DNA from: Halobiforma nitratireducens JCM 10879
GTDB lineage: Archaea; Halobacteriota; Halobacteria; Halobacteriales; Natrialbaceae
Direction of reading: 5' to 3'
Length of the DNA: 51,845 bases
Assembly: GCF_000337895.1 (NCBI RefSeq)
Contig: NZ_AOMA01000048.1
Span: 1-51,845 of the forward strand
Shown here piece by piece: positions 1 to 8,853 of this stretch. Numbering within the stretch: position 1 is the first letter of the stretch; every line of letters begins with the position of its first letter. A program made the position numbers and the translations under genes. The notes under the pieces are model-generated. The model made no database searches, had not been told where the DNA came from, and worked only from the letters and a program-made list of their open reading frames with translations.

Positions 1-105
1 TTCAAAGTACGTATTGGAAACTCGAACTGGAGTGTCGAAGGTGGGCTGATTCCAAGTTGTCGGATTCATCCTGCGGCTAAAGCCGCAGGTATTCTCCTTG
101 ATTTC
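1..105 (+). mobile_element. Right end of an IS200/IS605 (IS1341-type) element, with the tail of TnpB
   Basis: Reading frame 2 from base 2 ends at a TGA at 47-49 and gives a 15-residue tail (SKYVLETRTGVSKVG). It resembles the VxETGS-type C-termini I know from haloarchaeal IS1341-type TnpB proteins. About 20 bases later, at 70-89, there is a perfect hairpin CCTGCGGCT-AA-AGCCGCAGG, the kind of subterminal palindrome IS200/IS605 transposases recognise at the right end. The DUF389 gene begins to make sense only to the right of about base 105, so the junction is probably at about 90-105. The exact cleavage site cannot be fixed. The rest of the element lies off the window, consistent with a contig breaking in a repeat. 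Confidence 0.5.
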
Positions 106-1473
106 GTATAACTCGCTCACCAGTCGGTCACTGCGTAAGGCTGCAGGGAAAGACCACTCCGCATCGCCGTCAACGCTGGTTCGCTCGTGTTCGACATCGA
201 CGAACTGTATCTCGACCGCCAGGGGCTCCTCGGTGAGGGGATCGATCGCCGCCACGAGCCGTTCGACCAGGTCCGTCCGTGTTTCGGTGTCGGGACCGTC
301 GATCGTGATCGCGATTCGGTCGACTGACCGTACGGGATAGTCGTCGTCCAACTCGACCGACACCGAGTTGGCGTCGTACGGGGCGTAGGCCGGGTCTTCT
401 AGCACCGCATCAGTCTCCGTCGCAACGTCGGACTCGAGTTGTGTCGCTTCCAGTTCGACGAGTGTAGCACCGAGAAGCGGCACGAGCAAGAGGACCATCG
501 CCGCGCCGAGGATCGTCACGAACGCGATCGTTCGCCGCCGCGCAGTCGTGACGGCGAACAGCCCGGGGGGTCGGTACCCCCCGATCCAGAGCGTGAGCAA
601 CGCGGCGAGGTTGATCGACAGGGCGTTGACGAGGACGAGGACGGTCGCCCCTGCCGCTGCTCCGTACATGCCCCAGGCGAGCGCGACGCCAACTGCCGCG
701 GCCGGTGGGATCAACGCGGCGGCGATCATCACGCCGACGATCGCCTCGGACAGCTCCCGCGTGAGACTCAGGATGCCTGCAACGCCGGCTCCGAGGGCGA
801 TCAGGAGCGCGAGGAGGTTCGGAGCGACCCGTTCTTCCAGCTCCGCGACGGCTACGATATCGATGCCCGCGGGCTCGAGCCCGGCCATGCGGGCGAATCC
901 CGCGAGGACGATCGAGCCGAGGACCGCGATGGCGATGCCGCTGCACTGGTAGGAGAGGCCGGTCGAGCGGAGAGCGTCGTCGTCGACCACGATACCGACG
1001 CTCGCGGCCAGCGCGGGCCCGATTAGCGGCGCGATCACCATCGAACCGACGACGACGGCGGGCGAGTCGAGCAACAGGCCGCTGGTCGCGACGACGGCGC
1101 TTATCAGCGTCATGGCCGCGTACACGGAGAACGTCGGCGTCAGCCCCGCCGCACGGGCCTGCAACTCCTGTCTCGAAATCCGACCCCCGAGCGACTCACC
1201 CCGACCGTACTCCGATCTGAGCGTCGCGAACTCCTCTGAGACGACGGTCTCGGCGTCGATGACGACGACCCGAACGTCGTCACCGATCCCGGCCTCGGAG
1301 AGTCGATCGAGGACCGATTCGACGGCGGTACTCGGCAGCGGGAACCGAACCGTCGCGGTGTACTCGCGTGCACTCACTTCGTCGCTGACCGCGTAGTCGA
1401 TTCCCTCGTCGTCGAGAATCTCGAGGACAGCCTCCTGCCGTCCTGCAGGGATCATGACCTCCAGATAGCGCAC
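1..1473 (-). CDS. DUF389 family (TIGR00341-like) membrane protein, 3' end disrupted or off the window
   Basis: From a GTG at 1473 the reverse strand stays open to the window edge with no stop. The N-terminus (VRYLEVMIPAGRQEAVLEIL) and the following cytoplasmic segment are typical of haloarchaeal DUF389 proteins. A block of hydrophobic helices follows (roughly 1110-520), with Gly/Pro-rich membrane stretches such as the one encoded near 690-720 (AAALIPPAAAVGVALAWG). A soluble C-terminal domain follows at about 500-110. The family is of unknown function, with transport suggested. The last 30 or so codons lie in DNA that looks like an IS end, so the native C-terminus has probably been replaced. 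No neighbour suggests an operon. Confidence 0.75.
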   Translation of the reverse strand, partial: MRYLEVMIPAGRQEAVLEILDDEGIDYAVSDEVSAREYTATVRFPLPSTAVESVLDRLSEAGIGDDVRVVVIDAETVVSEEFATLRSEYGRGESLGGRISRQELQARAAGLTPTFSVYAAMTLISAVVATSGLLLDSPAVVVGSMVIAPLIGPALAASVGIVVDDDALRSTGLSYQCSGIAIAVLGSIVLAGFARMAGLEPAGIDIVAVAELEERVAPNLLALLIALGAGVAGILSLTRELSEAIVGVMIAAALIPPAAAVGVALAWGMYGAAAGATVLVLVNALSINLAALLTLWIGGYRPPGLFAVTTARRRTIAFVTILGAAMVLLLVPLLGATLVELEATQLESDVATETDAVLEDPAYAPYDANSVSVELDDDYPVRSVDRIAITIDGPDTETRTDLVERLVAAIDPLTEEPLAVEIQFVDVEHERTSVDGDAEWSFPAALRSDRLVSELYEIKENTCGFSRRMNPTTWNQPTFDTPVRVSNTYFE

Positions 1474-1635
1474 GGGGGCCGCTACTGTAGACAGTCACAT
1501 ACCAGTTGTCGGCGTTCGGTGGAGAGTCGCCACTCGGTGACAGTCGCGGGTCGCGATCAGTCGCGAGGAGAGCGACGAGGCGGTAGAGAGTGGTCACGAC
1601 GGGTCGGTGCCGGAAGGGACTGGCGAGGAGCTCCC

Positions 1636-1923
1636 TTAGCGTTTCAGTTCGGTCGCGATCGCTTCCATGTCCGCCTCCGACTCGACTTCCTCGAGTAACT
1701 CCTCGCGTTCACGGACGTCTTCCGCGTTGGCACCGTACGCACGGACGTACTCCGCGCGGCTGTGTTCGTTAAAAGCGTGGCGGATCGCCAGATAGCCATC
1801 CGGAACGACGGTCCCACAGACTTTACACTCCCGGCGCTCGTGATCGGTCGCCTGATGGACCACGGCCGACTCGACGTCGGCGAACACCTCACCGCAGCCG
1901 TCGATTCCGCATTCCCAGGCCAT
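1636..1923 (-). CDS. Small haloarchaeal zinc-finger protein
   Basis: This 95-residue acidic protein has two Cys/His clusters. The first is C5-x4-C10 followed by H23 and H28, a C2H2-like arrangement at the N-terminus (MAWECGIDGCGEVF). The second is CKVCG, followed by a His pair (IRHAFNEH) about 15-20 residues later. The rest is an acidic helix (EREELLEEVESEADMEAIA). It looks like one of the short C2H2-type zinc-finger families common in haloarchaea, which are thought to bind nucleic acid or protein; no specific function is known to me. It is transcribed away from the PHP gene at 2091, with a 167-bp divergent spacer between them. Confidence 0.7.
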   Translation of the reverse strand: MAWECGIDGCGEVFADVESAVVHQATDHERRECKVCGTVVPDGYLAIRHAFNEHSRAEYVRAYGANAEDVREREELLEEVESEADMEAIATELKR

Positions 1924-2090
1924 TTAGGGGGAATCGGTGGGCCGACCTAATGATCTTTTCGTCGTCAGATCGTCCCGAGATAATCGACCGGAAAAGCACG
2001 GTAGTTCCGCCTCTGGCCGCCAACCGCTCGATCAGGACCGGCAGTTCACGAATCAGAACCCCTAACTCACCCCTCCCGTAATCCCACCGT

Positions 2091-2951
2091 GTGAGCGAGA
2101 GGGACGGCGATGGCGACGGAGACGCCGACGGAGACGCCGATACCGACGGCAACGCTCCGCCAGCAGGCGGTAACGCGGCGTCCGCGACCACGGCTACGCC
2201 CGCCTCGCGGGTCGACTGTCACGTGAAGGTACTCAACGACGACGTCGTCGATCGAGCCAAACGTGCCGGACTGGACGCGATCGTCTATGCACCACATTTC
2301 ACCCGGCTGCCGGACATCCGGCGAGAGGCCGAACGGTACTCGAGCGAGGACCTGCTCGTCGTTCCCGGTCGAGAGGTGTTCACCGGGCCCTGGCACGAGC
2401 GCAAACACGTCCTCGCGATCGGGTTGACGGAGCCGGTGCCCGACTTCATTCCGCTCGAGACCGCGATGGACGAGTTCGACCGACAGGACGCGACCGTCCT
2501 CGCACCTCACCCGGAGTTCGCGACGGTCAGTGTCACCGCGGCCGACGTTCGCCGGTACGCGGACCTGATCGACGCGGTCGAAATCTTCAATCCGAAACAC
2601 CTCCCGTCCCACAACAGCCGCGCACGGGAGATCGCGGAGTCACTCGAGTTGCCGCCGTTTACCTCCTCGTACGCGCATCTCCCCCGGACGGTCGGGGTCT
2701 CCCACACCGCCTTCGACGTCCCGATCGAGACGGAGGCCGACCTCCGCAAGGCCCTCGAGGACGGTGTCGCCCGGCGGGTCGTCTACAGAAACGGCCTCCA
2801 GCGGCTCGCGACGACGGCGGGCGAACTCGGCCATCTGCTGTACGAGAACACGTGGAAGAAAGGCGACCGACTGTTCCTGTCCGGGATCGAGCCGACCCAT
2901 CCCCGCCACATCGCTTACGACGGCCGGTTCGATGACGTTTCCGTCTATTAA
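2091..2951 (+). CDS. PHP-domain metal-dependent phosphoesterase-like protein
   Basis: This 286-residue protein has a PHP fold from about residue 40 on. The first metal motif is RVDCHVKVL, a shortened version of the DxHxH motif. There is a central PGREVFTG, then LAPHPEFA, and a late SSYAHLPRTVG segment. The end (FLSGIEPTHPRHIAYDGRFD) is characteristic of the haloarchaeal group I know. PHP proteins hydrolyse phosphate esters using metal ions; the substrate here is unknown. The only in-frame start before the metal motif is GTG 2091. It adds an odd 38-residue N-terminal stretch of DG/DA repeats, encoded by GACGGAGACGCC-type hexamers, that is probably not part of the catalytic fold. Confidence 0.75.
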   Translation: MSERDGDGDGDADGDADTDGNAPPAGGNAASATTATPASRVDCHVKVLNDDVVDRAKRAGLDAIVYAPHFTRLPDIRREAERYSSEDLLVVPGREVFTGPWHERKHVLAIGLTEPVPDFIPLETAMDEFDRQDATVLAPHPEFATVSVTAADVRRYADLIDAVEIFNPKHLPSHNSRAREIAESLELPPFTSSYAHLPRTVGVSHTAFDVPIETEADLRKALEDGVARRVVYRNGLQRLATTAGELGHLLYENTWKKGDRLFLSGIEPTHPRHIAYDGRFDDVSVY

Positions 2952-3026
2952 CCGCGCCGATACCGTCTCGTCGAGACTACGCCCGAGCACGCTCGAACCG
3001 CGAGACCAGTCACGCGTCGAGCGGCT

Positions 3027-3623
3027 CTATTCTCCAGCGGCGTCGGGCCCGGGATCGATCCTCGAGAGCGTCGCCTCTACCCGGTCCCAGTGGCTGCCAC
3101 GCCAGAAGAACTGACCGCAGCTTCGACAGCGCCGGAGTTCGAGGTCCCGGCGACGGTTTTCACCGCTGTCGTCGCTGTCGCCCCCAGCCGTTCCCATCCC
3201 CCGTCGGTGCCCGTCGTTTTCTCCAGCCGCCGATCCTGGAGCGCTGACGGGCGTCGGAACGTAGTTCGGTATCTCCCGTCCCGCACGCGCTTCACTGGCG
3301 GGGCTGGTTGCCTCGAGCGTGCCGTTGCACCGTCCACAGAACTGTGGCTCGTCCGCGAGTTCGAGGGGGACGCCCGCGGCTGCAAGCTCCTCGAGTTGTG
3401 CCTCGACCTCGCGACACTCGAGCAGGATCAAGCCGGGGTCCGACGCCGCCCGGTTCGCGAGCGCGACATCCCGCGTCACGAGCGTTCTGTCCTCCGCTCG
3501 TGTAGCGGCGAGGACGGCGTCGTCGGCTTCGAGGTCGCGATCGCCGGCGTAGACGGTGTCGTGGTTACACATCCGGAGGTAAGAGACGAGCCCGCCGCAC
3601 ATGACGTCGAGGAGGAATCGCAT
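3027..3623 (-). CDS. Mut7-C RNase-domain protein
   Basis: This 198-residue protein begins MRFLLDVMCGGLVSYLRMCN, the conserved opening of Mut7-C (PIN-like) domains, with the early Asp expected in the nuclease site (LLDVM). It continues with GDRDLEADDAVLAATRAEDRTLVTRD, the central Asp-rich strand. The C-terminal half holds a zinc ribbon: CGRC near residue 97 and CRSCGQFFWRGSHWDR near 170. A Ser/Gly/Asp-rich insertion of about 45 residues separates the two CxxC knuckles and is longer than I expect for the family. It is probably a metal-dependent RNase. It follows polX on the same strand after a simple-repeat spacer, so the two may be co-transcribed. Confidence 0.8.
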   Translation of the reverse strand: MRFLLDVMCGGLVSYLRMCNHDTVYAGDRDLEADDAVLAATRAEDRTLVTRDVALANRAASDPGLILLECREVEAQLEELAAAGVPLELADEPQFCGRCNGTLEATSPASEARAGREIPNYVPTPVSAPGSAAGENDGHRRGMGTAGGDSDDSGENRRRDLELRRCRSCGQFFWRGSHWDRVEATLSRIDPGPDAAGE

Positions 3624-3628
3624 GGGTT

Positions 3629-3682
3629 TTGGTCTGGTTTTCGTTTTCGCTTTCGCTCTCGATTTCGATCTCGATCTCGATC
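3629..3682. repeat. Hexamer-like simple repeat between polX and the Mut7-C gene
   Basis: The spacer between the polX stop and the Mut7-C start is almost wholly low-complexity. On the top strand it reads as runs of TTTCGx and CTCGAT units (for example GATCTCGATCTCGATC near 3670). It has no TATA-like box for a separate Mut7-C promoter. Repeats with the same hexamer period occur at several other gene junctions in this window. Confidence 0.6.
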
Positions 3683-5432
3683 AGTGGAGGAACGCTCGCA
3701 ACTCCTCGCGGTCCCAGGCGTTGATCACGTCCGCCGGTTCGGCCCAGCCGCGGCGGGCAGTGTGGACGCCCCAGCGCACGAACTCGAGGGTCGTCGTCCG
3801 GTGAGCGTCGGTGTTGACCGCGATCGGCGCACCTTCTTCGATGGCGGCCTGGACGGCACTGCCCCACAGGTCGAGTCGGCGGGGGTTGCTGTTGACCTCG
3901 AGAGCAGTACCGTGTTCGGCTGCAGCTCGGCCGAGTTCGGCGGCGTCGAACGCGAGGCCGGAGCGTTCGTTGAGCAGCCGTCCGCTGGGGTGGCCCAGCA
4001 CGTCGACAGCCGGGTTCTCGATCGCGCGGACGAGCCGTTCGGTCGCTGTCTCGGCGTCCTGGTCGAGGCCGCTGTGGGGCGAGGCGACGACGACGTCGAG
4101 CGCGTCGATCACGTCCTCTGAGAGGGCGATCTCGCCGCTGGCGTCGACGTTCGCCTCGATCCCCGCGAAGACCTCGATCTCGGTGTCGGCGTCGACCTCG
4201 CGGACGACGTCGACCTGCTCTAGGATCTCCTCGTTCGAGAGCCCCATCCCGCCGACGACGCCGGGGCCTTCGGCGTGGTCTGCGATCCCGAAGAACTCGT
4301 AGCCGCGTTCCGCTGCGGCCGCGACCATCTCCGCAACGGTGTCGTTACCGTCCGACCACTCGGTGTGGGTGTGGAGATCACCGCGGATGTCGTCCCGGGT
4401 CAACAGGTCCGGGAGGTCGTCGGTTTCGGCGGCAGCGATCTCCCCGCGATCCTCCCGGAGTTCCGGTGGAATCGCCGGGAGCCCGAGGGCTTCGTACATC
4501 CCTTCCTCGGTATCGCCCGCCACGCGGTCGCCGACGCGTTGCCCTTCCTGGGAATCTTCGAGGTCACTGACGTCGAACGCGCCGTACTCGTTTAACTTCA
4601 TCCCGCGGTCGATCGCGTAGTTGCGAAGCCGAACGTTGTGGTCTTTGCTCCCCGTGAAGTACTGCAGCGCGGAGCCGAACTCCTCGGGTGCGACGACCCG
4701 GAGGTCCACCCGGATCTCGCCGATGCGGACGCTCGCCTTCGCCGGACCCGACTCGATTTCGCTGTCGACGGAGCCCCAGTCGACGAACGCCTCGACAACG
4801 GCTTCCGGCGAGTCGGTTGCCGCAAGCACGTCCACGTCGCCGATCGTCTCGCGCCAGCGACGGATCGAACCAGCGACCTCGCAGCGCTCGACCGTCTCGA
4901 GGTCTTCGAGGTAGGCGAGCACGTCGTCCGCGAGCGGCCGCCCCTCGCCGAGCAGGTGACGCTGGCCGACCTCGCGGGCGAACTCGAGGTTGTCGCGGAT
5001 GTTCTGCTCGGTCTTGGGGCCAAAGCCCGTGACCTCCTGAATCTCCCCGGCCTCGGCGGCTACCTCTAAGTCGTCCAGGGTCTCGATGCCGAGTTCCCGG
5101 TAGAGTTTCCCGGCCGTTTTCGGGCCGACGCCTTCGATCCGGGTTATGTCCGCGATGTCGATCGGCAACGCCGCGCGTAGCTCCTCGAGTTCCTCGATCC
5201 CGCCGGTCTCGACGTACTCGACGATCTTCGAGGCGATGGCGTCGCCGACGCCCTCGATCCCCTCGATGGCTTCGCGGTCCCCGTCGGCGACGTAGTCCGC
5301 GATCGGCGTCGGGTGCGACCGGACGTTCTCGGCCGCACGCCGGTACGCGCGGGGCTTGTACTCGACGCCGTCGGCCTCGAGTAGGTCGGCGAACTCCTCG
5401 AACCGGCCGGCGATTTCGGCGTTGGTCGCCAT
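3681..5432 (-). CDS. polX: DNA polymerase X with PHP 3'-5' exonuclease domain
   Basis: This 583-residue protein has the bacterial/archaeal PolX layout. Helix-hairpin-helix segments occupy roughly residues 1-150 (EGVGDAIASKI, EGVGPKTAGKL, GFGPKTEQNI). The family X nucleotidyltransferase core follows, with the GS motif at about 188 and the catalytic pair in IGDVDVLAATD (Asp199/Asp201) plus a third Asp in VDLRVV. A PHP exonuclease domain begins at about 350 (DLHTHTEWSDG), followed by ADHAEG and the late AVNTDAHR. It fills gaps in repair, with 3'-5' exonuclease and AP-endonuclease activities reported for relatives. The length is normal. The start ATG 5432 directly abuts the DUF5788 stop, so the two genes are probably one transcript. 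Confidence 0.95.
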   Translation of the reverse strand: MATNAEIAGRFEEFADLLEADGVEYKPRAYRRAAENVRSHPTPIADYVADGDREAIEGIEGVGDAIASKIVEYVETGGIEELEELRAALPIDIADITRIEGVGPKTAGKLYRELGIETLDDLEVAAEAGEIQEVTGFGPKTEQNIRDNLEFAREVGQRHLLGEGRPLADDVLAYLEDLETVERCEVAGSIRRWRETIGDVDVLAATDSPEAVVEAFVDWGSVDSEIESGPAKASVRIGEIRVDLRVVAPEEFGSALQYFTGSKDHNVRLRNYAIDRGMKLNEYGAFDVSDLEDSQEGQRVGDRVAGDTEEGMYEALGLPAIPPELREDRGEIAAAETDDLPDLLTRDDIRGDLHTHTEWSDGNDTVAEMVAAAAERGYEFFGIADHAEGPGVVGGMGLSNEEILEQVDVVREVDADTEIEVFAGIEANVDASGEIALSEDVIDALDVVVASPHSGLDQDAETATERLVRAIENPAVDVLGHPSGRLLNERSGLAFDAAELGRAAAEHGTALEVNSNPRRLDLWGSAVQAAIEEGAPIAVNTDAHRTTTLEFVRWGVHTARRGWAEPADVINAWDREELRAFLH

Positions 5433-5873
5433 CTAGCGCCCCCTCCGTTTGCCCTGGTCGTCGTCCCGTCCTAGCGCCTTTTTTAGGAACGACATCCAGC
5501 GTTTGCGGTCCTGGGCCTGCTGGGCCTGCTGCTCGCGCTCGAGGTCCGTCGACCCGAGACTCTCGAGGGCGTTCAGCGCACGGTCGATCCCGATGATACT
5601 GCGTGCAAGGTCCTCGCCTTTCTCGCGGGGAATGTCCCCCTCCTCGATCCGCTCGAGGCGCTCGAGCCGTTCGCGACGCAGGTTCTTCTTGGCCTGCTCG
5701 ACGCGGTCGCGCTCACCCGGCGGGACCGTCTCGCGGCGTTTGATCTCGAAGACGAAGGTCCGGAGGTCGATCTCTTCCCCCTGAACCTCGATCGTCTCCG
5801 GGATATCCGCGCCGACGGTCGCGCCCTCGCGCTCGACCCGCTCGAGCAGTTGCTTTCGCTCGTACTCTTGCAC
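5433..5873 (-). CDS. DUF5788 family protein
   Basis: This 146-residue charged, helical protein with no membrane segment matches the haloarchaeal DUF5788 family as I recall it (VQEYERKQLLERVEREGATV at the start; IIGIDRALNALESLG in the second half; RKRWMSFLKKALG near the end). I chose GTG 5873 because family members begin at this residue. The reading frame stays open further upstream, but that part is non-conserved and overlaps the promoter of the divergent gene. It lies directly upstream of polX with no gap, suggesting co-transcription. The function is unknown. Confidence 0.75.
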   Translation of the reverse strand: MQEYERKQLLERVEREGATVGADIPETIEVQGEEIDLRTFVFEIKRRETVPPGERDRVEQAKKNLRRERLERLERIEEGDIPREKGEDLARSIIGIDRALNALESLGSTDLEREQQAQQAQDRKRWMSFLKKALGRDDDQGKRRGR

Positions 5874-5995
5874 ACCCGAATGTGGGGCCCGGGGAGCCAA
5901 AAGTGTACAGTACGTGGCGAGTCGTCGTTCCGGTGACCGTCGGCCCGCCATCCGAAAGAGAGACGTTTTTACACCTCGTTGACGAATCGGACGCG

Positions 5996-6610
5996 ATGAG
6001 CGATCCCGAGAAAGACGAACGCAGGGACGAGGCAAGCGGGGCGGGACACGCGGGAACGGGTTCGACTCGCTGGTTCGACGCCGTCGACGCTCGAGTGCTC
6101 CTCGCGGGTACGCTCCTGGTCGGCGTCGCTATCGGCACGGTCGCCGTCGGCGGCTTGTCGTTCTTAGACGAGTCCCCACCCGATCCCGAAATCGAGTCCG
6201 TCGAAATCGTCGACTCGGGATGTTACGAGGACGTCCGTGCATACACGAAATCGAGCAGTAGCGGGGTCTGGGTCGGCACGATCAACGAGACCTCGAGACA
6301 TACCGAGGTCTCCGCCCAAATCCGTCGAACGTCACCGGACGATGCGACGGTCGCCGCGTATCGGGTATACGTCGAGACGCACAACACGACGACCGAGTCA
6401 GACGAGTGTCCCGGACAAGTTCTGTACCGCGTCGAGTACGACGCGCCGTATCCCGACGCTGCAGATGCGGTACGGACCGAACGGTATCGCGATGATGACC
6501 TCCGTGGGTGTGGCTTTTCGACCAGTGGGCCGGACGCAGGCTGTCTCCAGTTACGGGAAGACCGGCCTGTCCACTACTCCAACGGAACCGTCACACACGA
6601 ATCGCTCTGA
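5996..6610 (+). CDS. Hypothetical membrane-anchored protein
   Basis: I do not recognise this 204-residue protein. It has an acidic cytoplasmic N-terminus of about 35 residues and one transmembrane helix (VLLAGTLLVGVAIGTVAVGG, roughly residues 40-60). The outer domain has four Cys residues (GCYEDV, DECPG, RGCGF, GCLQ), suggesting disulfides. It probably faces outward. ATG 5996 was chosen over the longer open frame from 5882 because the extra residues overlap the divergent gene's start region and have no haloarchaeal character. It stands alone between DUF5788 (opposite strand) and the rhomboid gene. Confidence 0.55.
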   Translation: MSDPEKDERRDEASGAGHAGTGSTRWFDAVDARVLLAGTLLVGVAIGTVAVGGLSFLDESPPDPEIESVEIVDSGCYEDVRAYTKSSSSGVWVGTINETSRHTEVSAQIRRTSPDDATVAAYRVYVETHNTTTESDECPGQVLYRVEYDAPYPDAADAVRTERYRDDDLRGCGFSTSGPDAGCLQLREDRPVHYSNGTVTHESL

Positions 6611-6793
6611 CTCGGCTGCCGTGCTATGGTAACAACTGCAACGATTTGCACACTGATCGCCGATCAGTCTGGCGAGCAGGTACGCACTGACTTGCAGTGG
6701 CTATAGATAGTGCCCCAGTCACCTCCGACTCACTCGGCCTCGAGGCGACGCGAACCCCAAATCCCTTAGCGACGCCCCACTTACCCCAGCCCA

Positions 6794-7768
6794 ATGGCCC
6801 AGTGCGACGTGTGTGGGAAAGACGAAAATATGCCGTACAACTGTCGGCACTGTGGCGGTACCTACTGTGCCGACCATCGGCTCCCGGAGAACCACAGCTG
6901 CTCCGGGCTCGAGAACTGGAACGATCCGAGCGGGGTGTTCGACAGCGGCTTCGACGACAGCGTCCAGGCCGGTAGTTCGGGAACGTCGAAGTCGGTCGGC
7001 TCGAGGGCCCTCGACGCGCTGCCGATCGATACCGGTCCCGGTGGCCCGCTGGCGTACTTCCGCGGGAACATGACGTACACGTTCCTCGCGTTGATGTGGC
7101 TCACGATGGCGGCGCAGTTTCTGGCCTACGCCGTCGGCGGCGTTGGACTGCACGATTATCTGTTCACGCTCTCGTTAGCCAACCCCGAACACGTCTGGAC
7201 GTGGATCACGTCGATCTTTGCGCACTCGCCGTTCTTCATGCCACTGCCCGAAACGACGATATTTCACATCATCTTTAACAGTATCGTGATTTTCTTCTTC
7301 GGGCCGCTAGTAGAGCGTTATACCGGGTCTCGAGACTTCGCGATCCTGTTTATTGTCAGCGGCGTACTGGCGGGACTCGGACAACTCGCAGCCGTGGTCG
7401 TCTTCGGAGACCCCACGTTCGGTGCGAGCGTGCTCGGTGCCAGTGGCGCAGCACTGGCGATTCTGGGCGTCGTGACGGTCTTGAACCCTGACCTCCGAGT
7501 GTACTTCTTCTTCGTCATCGAAATGCCGATCAAGTACCTCACGATCGGGACGGCGATCATCAGCGCGCTCCTGATCGTAATCGGTGCGCCGGGCGGCCTC
7601 GGAATCGCCCACGGTGCACACCTCGTCGGTCTGCTCGTCGGCGTCGCCTACGGCGAGTACCTCAAGCGGAACAAGAACATCCGAACGCCGAATCAACTGC
7701 AGATGGGGCCTGGTGGCCCCGGTGGCCCGGGTGGTCCCGGCGGGCCGGGTGGTCGCCGTCGGTTCTGA
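6794..7768 (+). CDS. Rhomboid intramembrane serine protease with N-terminal AN1-type zinc finger
   Basis: This 324-residue protein starts with a Cys/His zinc finger of AN1 type (CDVCGKDE, CRHCGGTYCADHRLPENHSC, residues 4-36). A linker and a six-helix rhomboid domain (about 90-300) follow. The catalytic Ser sits in the GASGA motif (LGASGAALAILG, near 217-227), and the partner His lies in the last helix (AHGAHLVGLLVG). Rhomboids cleave membrane proteins inside the bilayer; the substrate is unknown. The C-terminal tail is a GGP tripeptide repeat from a 9-bp tandem repeat (about 7715-7752). AN1-rhomboid fusions are familiar in haloarchaea. Confidence 0.9.
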   Translation: MAQCDVCGKDENMPYNCRHCGGTYCADHRLPENHSCSGLENWNDPSGVFDSGFDDSVQAGSSGTSKSVGSRALDALPIDTGPGGPLAYFRGNMTYTFLALMWLTMAAQFLAYAVGGVGLHDYLFTLSLANPEHVWTWITSIFAHSPFFMPLPETTIFHIIFNSIVIFFFGPLVERYTGSRDFAILFIVSGVLAGLGQLAAVVVFGDPTFGASVLGASGAALAILGVVTVLNPDLRVYFFFVIEMPIKYLTIGTAIISALLIVIGAPGGLGIAHGAHLVGLLVGVAYGEYLKRNKNIRTPNQLQMGPGGPGGPGGPGGPGGRRRF

Positions 7769-7835
7769 TTCCAATCGCAACGTCGCATCACAACCCTACA
7801 ACTGATTTTCTCATGCCGGCAACGGTTCCGTATTC

Positions 7836-8672
7836 ATGAGCGATCCGCGCCCCGATCTCGCGCCCGAACCCGGCCTCTCGCGCGACGACATGGAAGCCCT
7901 CCAGAGCGAAATCGCCGACGCAGCCGTCTTCGCGGACGACTTCTCGTTCGATGTCGACGCCGTGACGTCGTCGCGACGAGACGACCGGCAGTCCACCCAG
8001 ACGACCCTCTCGGAGTCGTCGACACCGGCCACAAGTTCCGACGACGACCAGACGCTCGAGAACCCACCTATCGTCGCCGGCGTCGATCAGTCCTTTCTCG
8101 GCGACGACCGCGCGCTCTCCGCCGTCGTCGCCATGCAGGCTGGCGAGGTGATCGAGCGCGTCCACGCCGTCACGCCCCTCGAGATACCCTACGTCCCCGG
8201 CCTGCTGGCGTTTCGCGAAGGTGGGCCGATCCTCGCCGCACTCGAGGAACTGTCGATCGACCCCGATCTCCTGTTGTTCGACGGCAGCGGCCGCATCCAC
8301 TTCCGGCAGGCCGGCATCGCGACCCACATCGGCGTCGTTCGCGACGTACCGAGCGTCGGCGTCGCCAAGAGCTTGCTCTGTGGGGAGCCCATCGCCGACA
8401 CCGAGGGGCTGGCTGCGGGCGAACGGGTTCCTATCGAGGCCGACTCGAGCGTCGACGCGTCAGCGGGGACCTTGCTGGGCTATGCGGTCCAGACCCGCCA
8501 GTACGACTCGCCGGACCGGCACATCAATCCGCTGTACGTCAGTCCGGGACACCGGGTCGGGCCGGAGACGGCAGCCGCTCTCGTCCAGGCGCTCGCGTCG
8601 ACGTACAAGCTCCCGGAGCCCGTCCGGCTGGCCGACAGCTACGCGGAGGAAGCGAAGGGGCTCGTCGATTGA
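7836..8672 (+). CDS. nfi: Endonuclease V (deoxyinosine 3' endonuclease)
   Basis: This 278-residue protein carries the endonuclease V motifs: VAGVDQSF (catalytic Asp at about 84), PYVPGLLAFREG (Glu about 128), LLLFDGSGRIH (Asp about 149), ATHIGV and VGVAKS. It nicks DNA one base 3' of deoxyinosine formed by adenine deamination. The N-terminal Ser/Asp-rich segment (about 45-75) is an insertion relative to bacterial enzymes. ATG 7836 is supported by a T-rich TATA-like stretch (CTGATTTTC, about 7802-7810) some 28 nt upstream, fitting a leaderless transcript. The adjoining rhomboid gene is on the same strand. Confidence 0.93.
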   Translation: MSDPRPDLAPEPGLSRDDMEALQSEIADAAVFADDFSFDVDAVTSSRRDDRQSTQTTLSESSTPATSSDDDQTLENPPIVAGVDQSFLGDDRALSAVVAMQAGEVIERVHAVTPLEIPYVPGLLAFREGGPILAALEELSIDPDLLLFDGSGRIHFRQAGIATHIGVVRDVPSVGVAKSLLCGEPIADTEGLAAGERVPIEADSSVDASAGTLLGYAVQTRQYDSPDRHINPLYVSPGHRVGPETAAALVQALASTYKLPEPVRLADSYAEEAKGLVD

Positions 8673-8853
8673 TACGACCAGTGGATGTCGTTTCCGGCGC
8701 GACCGCAGACGAGAGCGATCGCGCGGGATATCTTACCGCATTCCGTACGAGCCGTTCGCTGTGGCTCGTCGGCCGTGTTGCGGGCGAACGACCGCTGCTC
8801 TCTCGGGACGACCGGTACCGCAGGGTGAATTTCAGGTCGGCGCGACAAACCGT

